A stretch of DNA of 34,878 nucleotides from Verrucomicrobiia bacterium. Its GTDB lineage: Bacteria; Verrucomicrobiota; Verrucomicrobiia; Verrucomicrobiales; DEV007. The position numbers and the translations under genes are program-made. Under the pieces are notes generated by a model that saw nothing but the letters and a program-made list of their open reading frames with translations, ran no database searches and was not told the origin of the DNA. Shown piece by piece: positions 1 through 8,192 of this stretch; within the stretch, counting starts at the first letter, position 1; the number at the start of each line of letters is the position of its first letter. The stretch spans positions 1 through 34,878 of the forward strand of contig JAGROY010000256.1 in assembly GCA_020439995.1 (NCBI GenBank). Direction: 5' to 3'.

Positions 1-26
1 GTGGGCGCTATCATGGTACCCTAACA

Positions 27-3000
27 TCACTTTCTAAGCGCGAATTGTCCAGTAATATTATTTAGCTCTATCAGCACCAGCCACTTCTGGACTGACATGG
101 GAAAACCCTGGTTGCCGCCGTCGGCCACGTTGCCAGAGAATGTGCTGTTTTCCAGAACCCCGCTGCCGTCGCCGCCGAATGGCCACACCACCGCGCCGCC
201 GCCACGCGAGGTCGCCGTGTTCGTGCTGAAGGTGCTGCGCTGTACGAGCAATTCGCCGGTCATCATCGCAACCGCACCGCCCGAACGGGCGCGGTTCCCG
301 GTGATCAGGCAGTCCCATAGTTGGAGGGCGAAGGCGCTCTGCACGAAGAAGGCCCCGGCGTCCCCCGCGCCGGCATCGCCCCCGGTGATGGTGAGGTGCT
401 CCAGGGTGACGTACGCCGAGCTTACGGTATCGACATCGAAAACGCGCGAGTTTCCGCCCGCGTCGATCGTCAGCAAGCCTGTGCCCGGGCCATTGACGAA
501 ATAGCCGCCCGCTGAGTCGTTGAAGACGATCGGCCCGCTGGTCACGGAGATAGTCTTCGCCGGGGCGCTGTGGAAATCAACCGTGCCGCCGCTGCCGTCG
601 GAGAACACGATCTGCGTTGTTTCCTGTGTGGTGTCGCCGTTGGCGATCGCCTGGCGCAGCGAGCCCGCACCGGAGTCGTTCGTATTGGTGACCAGGTTGC
701 CGTTGGCTTCGACCTCGACCTCAGCGCTGGCATTGGCAGTGTCGATGCCGTAGGCCGCGTCAGCGACGAGGGTGAGCTGGATGTTTTCGGCGAGTTCGGC
801 ACCGGTGGTGACGTTGTCTTCGACGGCGGTGAGGGTGATGGTCACCGTGGCCTCGCCATCGGCGAAGGTGACCGGTGACGTCGTGTCCAAAGTGAAGTCG
901 CTACCCATCGCGGTTCCACCCAGGGTGAAGGCGACCTCGAGAACGCCGTCGGTGAGATCGCGGGTGAGCGTGAACTCCACGTCCCCCCCCTCCGTGACCG
1001 AACTCGCCGCCACCGTGACGCCGATAGTCGGCGTCTCCTCCACGTCGGTGATGTTGACCATCACGGTGCGCGTCTCGCTCAGGCCCCCGCTGTCAGTGAC
1101 GACAACATTCACCTTGTAGGCATTATCTAACCAGGAGTCGGTGGGCATTTCGAAATCGCGCGGAGTGACAAAGGCCAGCGCGCCGGTGTTCTCGTCGATG
1201 GTGAACTCGTCCGCGTCGCTGATCGCGCCGGGGAAGGACTCCAGGCTGTAGGTCAAACCGTCACCCTCGGTGTCGCGGTCGTCGGTGGCATCGACATCGG
1301 TGATTGCAGTGGTGTTCTCGGGGATGGTGTAGTTTTGTCCCACGGGAACTTTCGTGAAGACGCGGGCATGGCCGGAAGCTACACCGTTTACATCATTGTC
1401 TGACGCACCGATGACCACGGTGCCACCGTCCGTGCTCATGGCGACAGAGACCCCAGAGCGATCTTCCGCAGCTTCGCCGTCGATATCGTCGCCGCGCTGC
1501 TGCCAGGCCATCGCGCCAGCTTCCCAGCCGTAGACTCGCGCGTGGCCGGAAAGGACTCCGTTTCCACCGTCATTGTAGGGCGCGCCTACAATGATAGTGC
1601 CACCGTCCGCGCTCATGGCGACAGAGGTTCCAGAGCGATCGTCTGCAGCCTCGCCGTCAAAATCGTCGCCGCGCTGCTGCCAGGCCATCGCGCCAGCATT
1701 CCAGTCGTAGACTCGCGCGTGACCGGAACGGACACCGTTTCCACCGTCATTGTAGGGCGCGCCTACAATGATAGTGCCACCGTTCGCGCTCATGGCGACC
1801 GAAAATCCAGATTGACCGTCTGCAGCCTCGCCGTCGATATCGTCGCCGCGCTGCTGCCAGGCCATCGCGCCAGCATCCCAGTCGTAGACTCGCGCGTGAC
1901 CGGAATCGACACCATTTCCACCGTCATTGTTGGGCGCGCCAATGACCACGGTGCCACCGTCCGCGCTCATGGCGACCGAACCTCCAGAGAAATCGCCTTT
2001 AGCCTCGCCGTCGATATCGTCGCCGCGCTGCTGCCAGGCCATCGCGCCAGCATTCCAGTCGTAGGCTCGCGCGTGACCGGAATTGGCACCGTTCCCACCG
2101 TTAGATTGCGCACCGATGATGACGGAGGAGCCGTCCGCACTCATGGCAACAGAACGTCCCGAGAAATCTTGATCTGCCTCACCGTCGATATCGCTGCCAA
2201 GCTGGATCCAGGCCGAGTTTTCAAATCTGAAAATGCGGACGTGACCGTAGCGGGCAGTGTTGTTCCCCGGCCCCCGGTTCCACGTCCCTCCCGCAGCCAG
2301 TGTCTGTCCGTCGGAACTCAAGGCAAGTGCCGTACCACCGAAACGGTCAACCGAGAATTCGCCCTCGATGTTCTGCCCCATCTGCTGCCAAACGCCGCCG
2401 TCCACGCGATAAACTTTCACATGACCGCGTGCGGTTCCGGAGCCGCCACCTGGAGCCCCGACCGCGACGATGCTCCCGTCAGCGCTGATCGCCACAGCGT
2501 TCCCTGAACCGTCAAATGCTTCCTCACCGTCGATGTCAGCGCCCAGCTGCGCCCACTGTGTGAGGGGCGCGCCACCGTTGAACACGAGTTCCGGCGCGAG
2601 GTTCGGAGCCTCGTAGGCACCGATGTCGACTGCCGCGCCGACGATGCGCGGGAAGCCCGTGCCGCGTTGGTCAGTGACCGGCAGGTTGCCATCGTCAAAG
2701 CCGGCGTCGATGGCCGGGCTGCCGGGGACTAGGGCGTGGGTCAGGGTCGGGCCGCCGTTGTCGGCGAGGGTGCCGAGCATCGGGTCGGTGTTGACCTTGT
2801 CAGAGGGGTGATCGAGAAAGCTGGAGGCATCGTCGCTGCTGAGGTTGCCGCCCTGGGAGGTCACGATGGCAATGCCGCTGCCGTTCGCGCGGGTGACCAG
2901 GTTCGCTCCACTAGTTCCCTGATTGAGGATGGTGTTGCCGATCATCAGGGTGGCATTCTCGCTGCCGTTTTCCGCGTCGTTGAAGATTCCGCCACTGAGG

Positions 3001-3821
3001 AAAATGCTGGTATCGTTGTTTCCGGTGAGGGTGGTGTGCACTACCGCCGCATCACCAACCTGGTTGAAGATCCCGCCACCGCCGCTGCTGGCGGAATTGC
3101 CTGAAATCGTCGAGTGGGCAACGGTTAGGGTGCCTTCGTTGTTAAGGATCCCGCCGCCTTCTTCGGCGGAATTTCCGGAAATGGTGGAGTAGTTTACGGC
3201 CAAATTGCCTCGATTGTTGTTGATTCCGCCACCCGCTTCGGAAGAATTACCGGAAATAGTGGAGTAGTTTACGGTTAGGGTGCCTTCATCGTTGTAAATC
3301 CCACCGCCTTTAGCCTCTGCGAAATTGTCCGAAACCGTTGTGTGATTGATAGTCAGCGCGCCACGGTTTCGAATTCCGCCTTCGCCGCCGTTGGAGACGG
3401 TGAGACCGCTGATTTCGACCGTCACTCCAGGTAAGATGTCGAAGACGGGAACTTCTACACTGGCAGGGCCCGACACAACGAGCTCGTCCGCACCAGGGCC
3501 GTCGATGGTGACGTCGGTGCTCAAGATCGGTAATTCTCCAGCGAGCTGGATGGTGCCGTTCACGCCGAGATCGAAGGTGATGATGTCGGCGCCGGCGGCG
3601 GCATTGGCATCAAGGATCGCCTGCCGCAGCGAGCCAGGGCCGGCGTCAGCAGTGATAGTGACGACGAATGTGGCACCTTTTGCCGTCGTGGAGAGAGCTG
3701 CCGGAAGGGCGAAAAGAAGCAAGAGAAGCAGATGGAGCCGCAGCCCGGGGTAGCGGTAGGCGGCGGGCTGTGCGCGGGATCGATCGGGGCATGGACGCTG
3801 GGTATGGGTCTCTGGCTTCAT
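27..3821 (-). CDS. Large secreted beta-helix / seven-bladed-propeller / cadherin / Calx-beta surface protein, 3' end probably truncated
   Basis: Seen: a hydrophobic Leu-rich signal segment, then a right-handed beta-helix region with 25-residue rungs of the type STISGNSAEEGGGI. This ends in a choice-of-anchor-Q-like block (DNGGPTLTHALVPGSPAIDAG). Seven repeats of about 59 residues follow, each with a DIDGEA...SVAMSADGG...GAP...SGHARVY pattern (FG-GAP/integrin-alpha-like propeller). After these come a cadherin-like domain, a Calx-beta-like domain, and a second block starting SLRQAI that begins another beta-helix. Such proteins are normally exported adhesins or surface proteins; no enzymatic motif is visible. 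The frame is open from a GTG at 3875, but that GTG lies inside an AGGAGGTG stretch, so the ATG at 3821 is preferred. The second beta-helix stops abruptly and its last about 30 residues are AT-rich and unlike the rest. No PEP-CTERM, LPXTG or autotransporter end is present. Domain calls are confident; cellular role is not. Confidence 0.88.
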   Translation of the reverse strand: MKPETHTQRPCPDRSRAQPAAYRYPGLRLHLLLLLLFALPAALSTTAKGATFVVTITADAGPGSLRQAILDANAAAGADIITFDLGVNGTIQLAGELPILSTDVTIDGPGADELVVSGPASVEVPVFDILPGVTVEISGLTVSNGGEGGIRNRGALTINHTTVSDNFAEAKGGGIYNDEGTLTVNYSTISGNSSEAGGGINNNRGNLAVNYSTISGNSAEEGGGILNNEGTLTVAHSTISGNSASSGGGGIFNQVGDAAVVHTTLTGNNDTSIFLSGGIFNDAENGSENATLMIGNTILNQGTSGANLVTRANGSGIAIVTSQGGNLSSDDASSFLDHPSDKVNTDPMLGTLADNGGPTLTHALVPGSPAIDAGFDDGNLPVTDQRGTGFPRIVGAAVDIGAYEAPNLAPELVFNGGAPLTQWAQLGADIDGEEAFDGSGNAVAISADGSIVAVGAPGGGSGTARGHVKVYRVDGGVWQQMGQNIEGEFSVDRFGGTALALSSDGQTLAAGGTWNRGPGNNTARYGHVRIFRFENSAWIQLGSDIDGEADQDFSGRSVAMSADGSSVIIGAQSNGGNGANSGHARAYDWNAGAMAWQQRGDDIDGEAKGDFSGGSVAMSADGGTVVIGAPNNDGGNGVDSGHARVYDWDAGAMAWQQRGDDIDGEAADGQSGFSVAMSANGGTIIVGAPYNDGGNGVRSGHARVYDWNAGAMAWQQRGDDFDGEAADDRSGTSVAMSADGGTIIVGAPYNDGGNGVLSGHARVYGWEAGAMAWQQRGDDIDGEAAEDRSGVSVAMSTDGGTVVIGASDNDVNGVASGHARVFTKVPVGQNYTIPENTTAITDVDATDDRDTEGDGLTYSLESFPGAISDADEFTIDENTGALAFVTPRDFEMPTDSWLDNAYKVNVVVTDSGGLSETRTVMVNITDVEETPTIGVTVAASSVTEGGDVEFTLTRDLTDGVLEVAFTLGGTAMGSDFTLDTTSPVTFADGEATVTITLTAVEDNVTTGAELAENIQLTLVADAAYGIDTANASAEVEVEANGNLVTNTNDSGAGSLRQAIANGDTTQETTQIVFSDGSGGTVDFHSAPAKTISVTSGPIVFNDSAGGYFVNGPGTGLLTIDAGGNSRVFDVDTVSSAYVTLEHLTITGGDAGAGDAGAFFVQSAFALQLWDCLITGNRARSGGAVAMMTGELLVQRSTFSTNTATSRGGGAVVWPFGGDGSGVLENSTFSGNVADGGNQGFPMSVQKWLVLIELNNITGQFALRK
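1348..2555 (-). repeat. Seven tandem about 177-bp coding repeats (propeller blades)
   Basis: Within the large surface protein gene, the sequence gccgcgctgctgccaggcc recurs at 1491, 1668, 1845 and 2022, an exact 177-bp period (59 codons). A more diverged unit follows at 2196 (174 bp) and two older units lie toward 2555. Seven units fit a closed seven-bladed propeller. The four units at the low-coordinate end are nearly identical in DNA; the others have drifted. Confidence 0.9.
3090..3330 (-). repeat. 75-bp coding repeats (beta-helix rungs)
   Basis: Units starting near 3091, 3166 and 3241 share the gaatt-ccggaaat-gtggagta pattern with a 75-bp period (25 codons). Each encodes one rung of the first beta-helix, with the residues STISGNS and a Gly-rich turn. 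Confidence 0.8.
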
Positions 3822-4003
3822 GGCAAAAAAGAGGCGGCCCGCACCTCCCGGAGACCGAGAAAATGACGGGTTCACCTCCTACTTGCGAAGGCACAGGAAA
3901 TAATGACGCGGGAAACGAATCTTTTTTGAGGGGGCCCACTGCTCCGTGGCTGCGCGGACCGATGTGACGCACGGTCTCACTTTGTTTTCCCGTGACTCAC
4001 TAC

Positions 4004-7000
4004 TCAGCCTTCTTCCAGCACGCGTATGATGCCGGTACCAGAGAACGGGGGCTCTTCGAAGCCGAAGGCGGCATTTGCCTGTTCGGCGGTGAACTCACCT
4101 CTGGGCAGCTCGTCCCTGGCGTTCGCTCTACCGCGCATAACCTCGACATCCGCGCCGAGTACGATGTGCATGCCGCTGGTGTCCAGCTGCAGGATCTGAA
4201 TTTTCTGGGGGTTGCGAATTTCCAACCGAGCCTTGCTCCTGAGATGCACCGCGCTGGGCCCAAGGGAATGCGCGCTTTCCGCCACCACAGTGCCGGAGCT
4301 GAGAGTCCATGCTGATCGGAACCCTCTGTTGTCGCCTCCAAGGTGGAGGGAGGACTCGTCCCCCAGGCCGACTCGAAGGTGGCTGCCGTCGACACTTTGA
4401 AGATCGGCATCCAAGAATATCGCTCCAAAGCCTTCGATTTTGCGATCGTCGAGTCCAATGTTAAAGCTGCCCCGGACGAGCACTCGGCCCCGGATCATGA
4501 CGCTGCGCCAGTCGGCGGCGGTGCCAAATTGAATCGCGCCACGGCTGAGCACCAGTTCAGGGAAGACGACACAACCATTGGTGCCCCAAAGTTCCAGGGT
4601 TCCGCCATCAATCGTAAGGGAGCCACCGCCAAAGTAGTCGGTGTTCAACGAATACCCGGGACTCTTGAGAGTCGATCCGGGGCCAACCACGTAGAAATGA
4701 GGATTCCTGGGCTGGAGAGTGCCATCTGGAAGCTTTCGTGCCAGCGGCGGAGGATCACCTTCCCAGAGGCTGGGGGCGTGCCATCCAGATGGCTGCTCAT
4801 CCTCTCGGTCTTTACCACTCATGTGTATGACTCGGCCATGAGTGGCAGGCATTGTCGCTGGAGATGGAGATTCGAGTACCGGGGAAGGATCTCCTGCCAC
4901 GACCAGCACTCCGCCGCTGTCTTCAAAGGATTCTGCCACGCCAAGGGTAGCCAGGTCACGAGAACGATATTCACCGGGAGGAAGGGCTCTGCCGTGCACA
5001 CGGACAGATAAAAATTCCATGCGATGCGTCAGAACGACACGCCCTGGACCATCTATCTCAAGCGCTCCGCTTCGCAGGGGCACCGTCGATTCCAGCCGCC
5101 CGCGTCCGATCACTACGAGGCCGTCCCCGAGCGCTCCAGCGGCGTCAGCGATGAGCACGCCTCCGATCCACCAGCGCCCGTGGTAGTCCGGGTTGCTCCG
5201 CGTGATTATCACGGCGTGAGATGTGCGTTGTCGGTAGATCACGTGGAGACCACCGCTGCCTCGCAACTCCGCCTCCAGCTCCATGGGATAGCTGGTTCCC
5301 GGGTCGAGCACCGACTCGGCGGTCACGGTGATCTGGCCGCGCAGCACCGGACGGTGCCTGAGGCAGCCGCCATCGAGAATCAAGTTCGGCACCGTCAGCG
5401 GGCCCTTTGTCTCCACAGCGCAGCCAGTACCAATCGTCAGCGAACGCCCGCCGAAATAATCCGACTCGCCGTTGTGCAGGAACGAGAACTCGGTGAGAAA
5501 GTAGTCGTAGTCGGAATAGTCGCTGCCTGGGGCACCAGCTGGCAGCGTGCCAGGAGTCGGGCCATCCCAGTGCAGGTCGCTTGGCCAGGACGCCGCGAAC
5601 ACACCTGCCGATCGGTGCAGAAATACACGATCATCGAGGGGACGAGGAAATCCACCTTCTGTTACAACAATGAGCCCACCGGAATCGACGATTCCACCGG
5701 TGATGCCAAGCTTGGCGAGGTCAGCAGAGTTGTTCTCCCCCACGGGCAGGGCAACGGTCATGAAGCGCGCCCTCGCAACCGTGATGAGGCTATCGAGCAC
5801 GAGCTTGCCGGAATTCATCTCAAGCGCGGCAACCTCGACAGGTGAATCTCCAGTGTGGAGCGTAGCGCCTTCCAGTGAAATCCTGCTTGCAGGATTCAGC
5901 ATCCCTTCAGCAAAGCCTACGTTCCCGCCGAGCAATCGCCAGACTCCGGCAAACTGTTCAGCCTGCGTGTCACGGACGGTGAATTCTGAGTCGCCAGGTG
6001 GGTCGACAAACGCAATGTTCCCCTCATAGCGCACTGGCAGAGCACTCTCCGGTGAAGGATCGACTGGCCTGACAGATGGATGGTGAAAGACGTATGCCGC
6101 AACGGTCGCCGCAGCTAGTGCACCGACGATGACTGCGGAAAGAGCAACCTTTTTCTTTAGCCGCCCCGTACTGTCTGGCGCCGGTGCCCGTGGCGCGGCG
6201 TTCGGCTCGATCTTCTCCACATCTAGCCGCACTTGGGTTGCATCCTGATAGCGATCCCCTGGTTCACTCTGCATGGCCCGATGAACGATCGGATCAAACG
6301 CGACCGTCACCCGTTCCTTTCCATTTCGTTCCGATGGCGGTTTCCATGCCCCCTTCGGCAGCTTGCCGGTGAGCAGCTCGTACATGAGCACGCCCAGGGA
6401 GTAGATGTCCGCGCGGTGATCTACCGGCGCACCGCTTTCCGCTTGCTCCGGTGCCACGTATTCCGGAGTACCCACAGTCATGTCAGTCAAGGTCATTCGC
6501 CCGCGCCCCTGCTCACCCAATATGTGCGCAATGCCGAAGTCAGTTACCTTTGCGACCCTGGCATCAGCGGAGATGAGAATATTGGAGGGCTTGATGTCGC
6601 GGTGCACCACTCCATTCTCATGGGCAAAATGAAGTGCTTCGCAGATTTGCGGCACCCAGCCCAACGCGTGCTCAGGCGTGAGCGCCTCGGTACGAATCAG
6701 CGTCGCAAGGTTCGTGCCTTCGACGTATTCCATCACGATGTAAAGTTGCCCTGAAGGCGTCTCGCCAAAGTCATGGACTCCAACGATGTTCGGATGATTA
6801 AGCTTTGCCATCGTTTGCGCCTCCCGCTCGAAGCGTTCGTCGAATGCAGCGCGTTCGGCATCGTCCTCAAAGCTGGTCAAAACTTTCACGGCCACGGTGC
6901 GATTTAGTCGCGGCTGCAGTGCACGGTAGACAGCCCCCATACCTCCCCTGCCAATTAGCTCGACGATCTCCAAATCTGGGATCAATTCGTCGAGTTCGCT

Positions 7001-7150
7001 CGCCGAAGGTGGCGCGAGGGTCGCAGATTCCCTTCCCGGCTCACGCCCGAGCGTCTCTGAACCCATGAGGCACACAGGACAGAACCCTCCCGGCGCACCG
7101 GCGGGAAGCCGTGTCATGCAATCGGGACAGATGGAATTTTCATTTACCAC
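4004..7150 (-). CDS. Transmembrane Ser/Thr protein kinase with zinc ribbon and duplicated beta-solenoid ectodomain
   Basis: Seen in order: an N-terminal zinc-ribbon-like CxxC pair (C8, C11, C24, C27); a Hanks-type kinase domain at about residues 60-315 with glycine loop GRGGMG (67-72), VAVK Lys89, alphaC Glu110, HRD 183-185, DFG 204-206 and GTPEYVAPEQ; a basic KKK stop followed by a single membrane span at about 335-353; then nearly 700 extracytoplasmic residues. All key catalytic residues are present, so an active kinase is expected. The ectodomain repeats itself: YFGGRSLTIG and YFGGGSLTI open two similar modules, and endings of the type DSGGLIVV, DSGGVLVV and GTGIIRV recur three times, resembling autotransporter-associated beta-strand repeats. 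The start is GTG at 7150. The gene lies 38 nt after the sigma factor gene, so the two are probably co-transcribed. Substrate and ligand are unknown. Confidence 0.93.
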   Translation of the reverse strand: MVNENSICPDCMTRLPAGAPGGFCPVCLMGSETLGREPGRESATLAPPSASELDELIPDLEIVELIGRGGMGAVYRALQPRLNRTVAVKVLTSFEDDAERAAFDERFEREAQTMAKLNHPNIVGVHDFGETPSGQLYIVMEYVEGTNLATLIRTEALTPEHALGWVPQICEALHFAHENGVVHRDIKPSNILISADARVAKVTDFGIAHILGEQGRGRMTLTDMTVGTPEYVAPEQAESGAPVDHRADIYSLGVLMYELLTGKLPKGAWKPPSERNGKERVTVAFDPIVHRAMQSEPGDRYQDATQVRLDVEKIEPNAAPRAPAPDSTGRLKKKVALSAVIVGALAAATVAAYVFHHPSVRPVDPSPESALPVRYEGNIAFVDPPGDSEFTVRDTQAEQFAGVWRLLGGNVGFAEGMLNPASRISLEGATLHTGDSPVEVAALEMNSGKLVLDSLITVARARFMTVALPVGENNSADLAKLGITGGIVDSGGLIVVTEGGFPRPLDDRVFLHRSAGVFAASWPSDLHWDGPTPGTLPAGAPGSDYSDYDYFLTEFSFLHNGESDYFGGRSLTIGTGCAVETKGPLTVPNLILDGGCLRHRPVLRGQITVTAESVLDPGTSYPMELEAELRGSGGLHVIYRQRTSHAVIITRSNPDYHGRWWIGGVLIADAAGALGDGLVVIGRGRLESTVPLRSGALEIDGPGRVVLTHRMEFLSVRVHGRALPPGEYRSRDLATLGVAESFEDSGGVLVVAGDPSPVLESPSPATMPATHGRVIHMSGKDREDEQPSGWHAPSLWEGDPPPLARKLPDGTLQPRNPHFYVVGPGSTLKSPGYSLNTDYFGGGSLTIDGGTLELWGTNGCVVFPELVLSRGAIQFGTAADWRSVMIRGRVLVRGSFNIGLDDRKIEGFGAIFLDADLQSVDGSHLRVGLGDESSLHLGGDNRGFRSAWTLSSGTVVAESAHSLGPSAVHLRSKARLEIRNPQKIQILQLDTSGMHIVLGADVEVMRGRANARDELPRGEFTAEQANAAFGFEEPPFSGTGIIRVLEEG

Positions 7151-7188
7151 TGATTTCTATTCTATCGGAAAGTTGTGGAATAATGACG

Positions 7189-7977
7189 CTATTTAGAAAG
7201 GACGCGAAAAAGGTAAGCAATTTCGCCATCAAGCCCGTCCACATCAGACTCGAGAATCGTGTGACTAATCTCCTCCGTGAGGATGACACGAAATCGGCGG
7301 CGCAGTCGGAGCAAGGCTGCCCGAAAGGCGCCGATAGTGATCCCCAGTTCGGCGGCGCTGTCTTCCTGCGATCCCGCGCCTGCATTCCACGCAAGAAACG
7401 GCTGTAGCGCACTCCAATGCCGTTCCCGGCCTTTCGCCCTCTGCTCTTCACCCAGTCTTGCAAGTGCGCTGTCAATCACCGTCAACGCCCAGCGCTTTTC
7501 AAACGCCGCGTCTGGCGACAGCTGATCTTTTGCCTCGATCTCGTAGCGTTTCTCGGCCTCAATAACATCGATCGAAATTGGACGAACCCCACCTCCCCGT
7601 CTCAACGCGTCAGACTTTTCCCGCTGTTGCCCAAGAAATCGCTTCAGCGCCGTAAGCAGGAACGAGCGCAATTTCCCCTTGGTATCGTCAGCCCGGGCAA
7701 AGAGTTCGAGCGAGAGCACCATTGAAAAAAACGACTGGGTTAGATCTTCCGCGTCATGCGGCCCGTTTCCAGATCGCCTCACGAAAGCATACACGGGATA
7801 CCAATAGAGCTGGCAAAGCTGCTCCAGAGCACGGCAGCTTTCGGTTGCACCGCCTTGCAATTGCACCACGAGACTCCACCGAGTCTCTGGAAAGGAACCC
7901 GCAGAAACCAGCTTTCCCGAGCGCCCACCATCAGCGGTATTTGTTGGTCCAAGTCGATGCTTATCGGAATTATCCAT
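7189..7977 (-). CDS. ECF-type RNA polymerase sigma factor (kinase-associated group)
   Basis: A 262-residue protein with the FPETRWSLV opening (residues 29-37) typical of sigma factors found beside Ser/Thr kinases in Planctomycetes, Verrucomicrobia and Acidobacteria. Region 2 includes DAEDLTQSFF (about 75-84) and a long basic helix ending KRFLGQQREK. Region 4 near the C-terminus has a helix-turn-helix with AAELGITIGAFRAALLRLR. It should direct RNA polymerase to a specific promoter set; the target genes cannot be read from sequence. The downstream kinase suggests phosphorylation-linked control, which is inference. Two in-frame GTG codons precede the ATG used here (upstream limit 7989); none has a clear ribosome binding site. 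No anti-sigma gene is adjacent. Confidence 0.88.
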   Translation of the reverse strand: MDNSDKHRLGPTNTADGGRSGKLVSAGSFPETRWSLVVQLQGGATESCRALEQLCQLYWYPVYAFVRRSGNGPHDAEDLTQSFFSMVLSLELFARADDTKGKLRSFLLTALKRFLGQQREKSDALRRGGGVRPISIDVIEAEKRYEIEAKDQLSPDAAFEKRWALTVIDSALARLGEEQRAKGRERHWSALQPFLAWNAGAGSQEDSAAELGITIGAFRAALLRLRRRFRVILTEEISHTILESDVDGLDGEIAYLFRVLSK

Positions 7978-8192
7978 GTGCGGCACCACAAGGGAGCATA
8001 TGATTAACGCCTAGTCGAGCGACCATAGTCACATTTGCGGCAATTTCCCCGCAAAACGCTTTTAGACTTACATTGCCAGAACACGACCTGCACTGGGAAG
8101 CGGCGCTGCCGGCCGATATGCGCGATTCTGTTGCTACAGGACTCGGGTAGTGCGTCATTCCGAATTCTCCGGTTGGCGACTGAAAGTCACCA

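Noticed and set aside
1490..2050. Regular repeats suggesting a CRISPR array
   Set aside because: The 177-bp units are coding throughout, in frame, and lack short repeat/unique spacer structure.
1542..2507. A 321-codon plus-strand open frame across the propeller repeats
   Set aside because: It is antisense to the repeat region, inherits its period, and has no start context or protein family of its own.
7990..8192. Imperfect hairpin ggcgact-gaa-agtcacc downstream of the ceramidase-like gene
   Set aside because: One mismatch and no T-run; insufficient for a terminator call.
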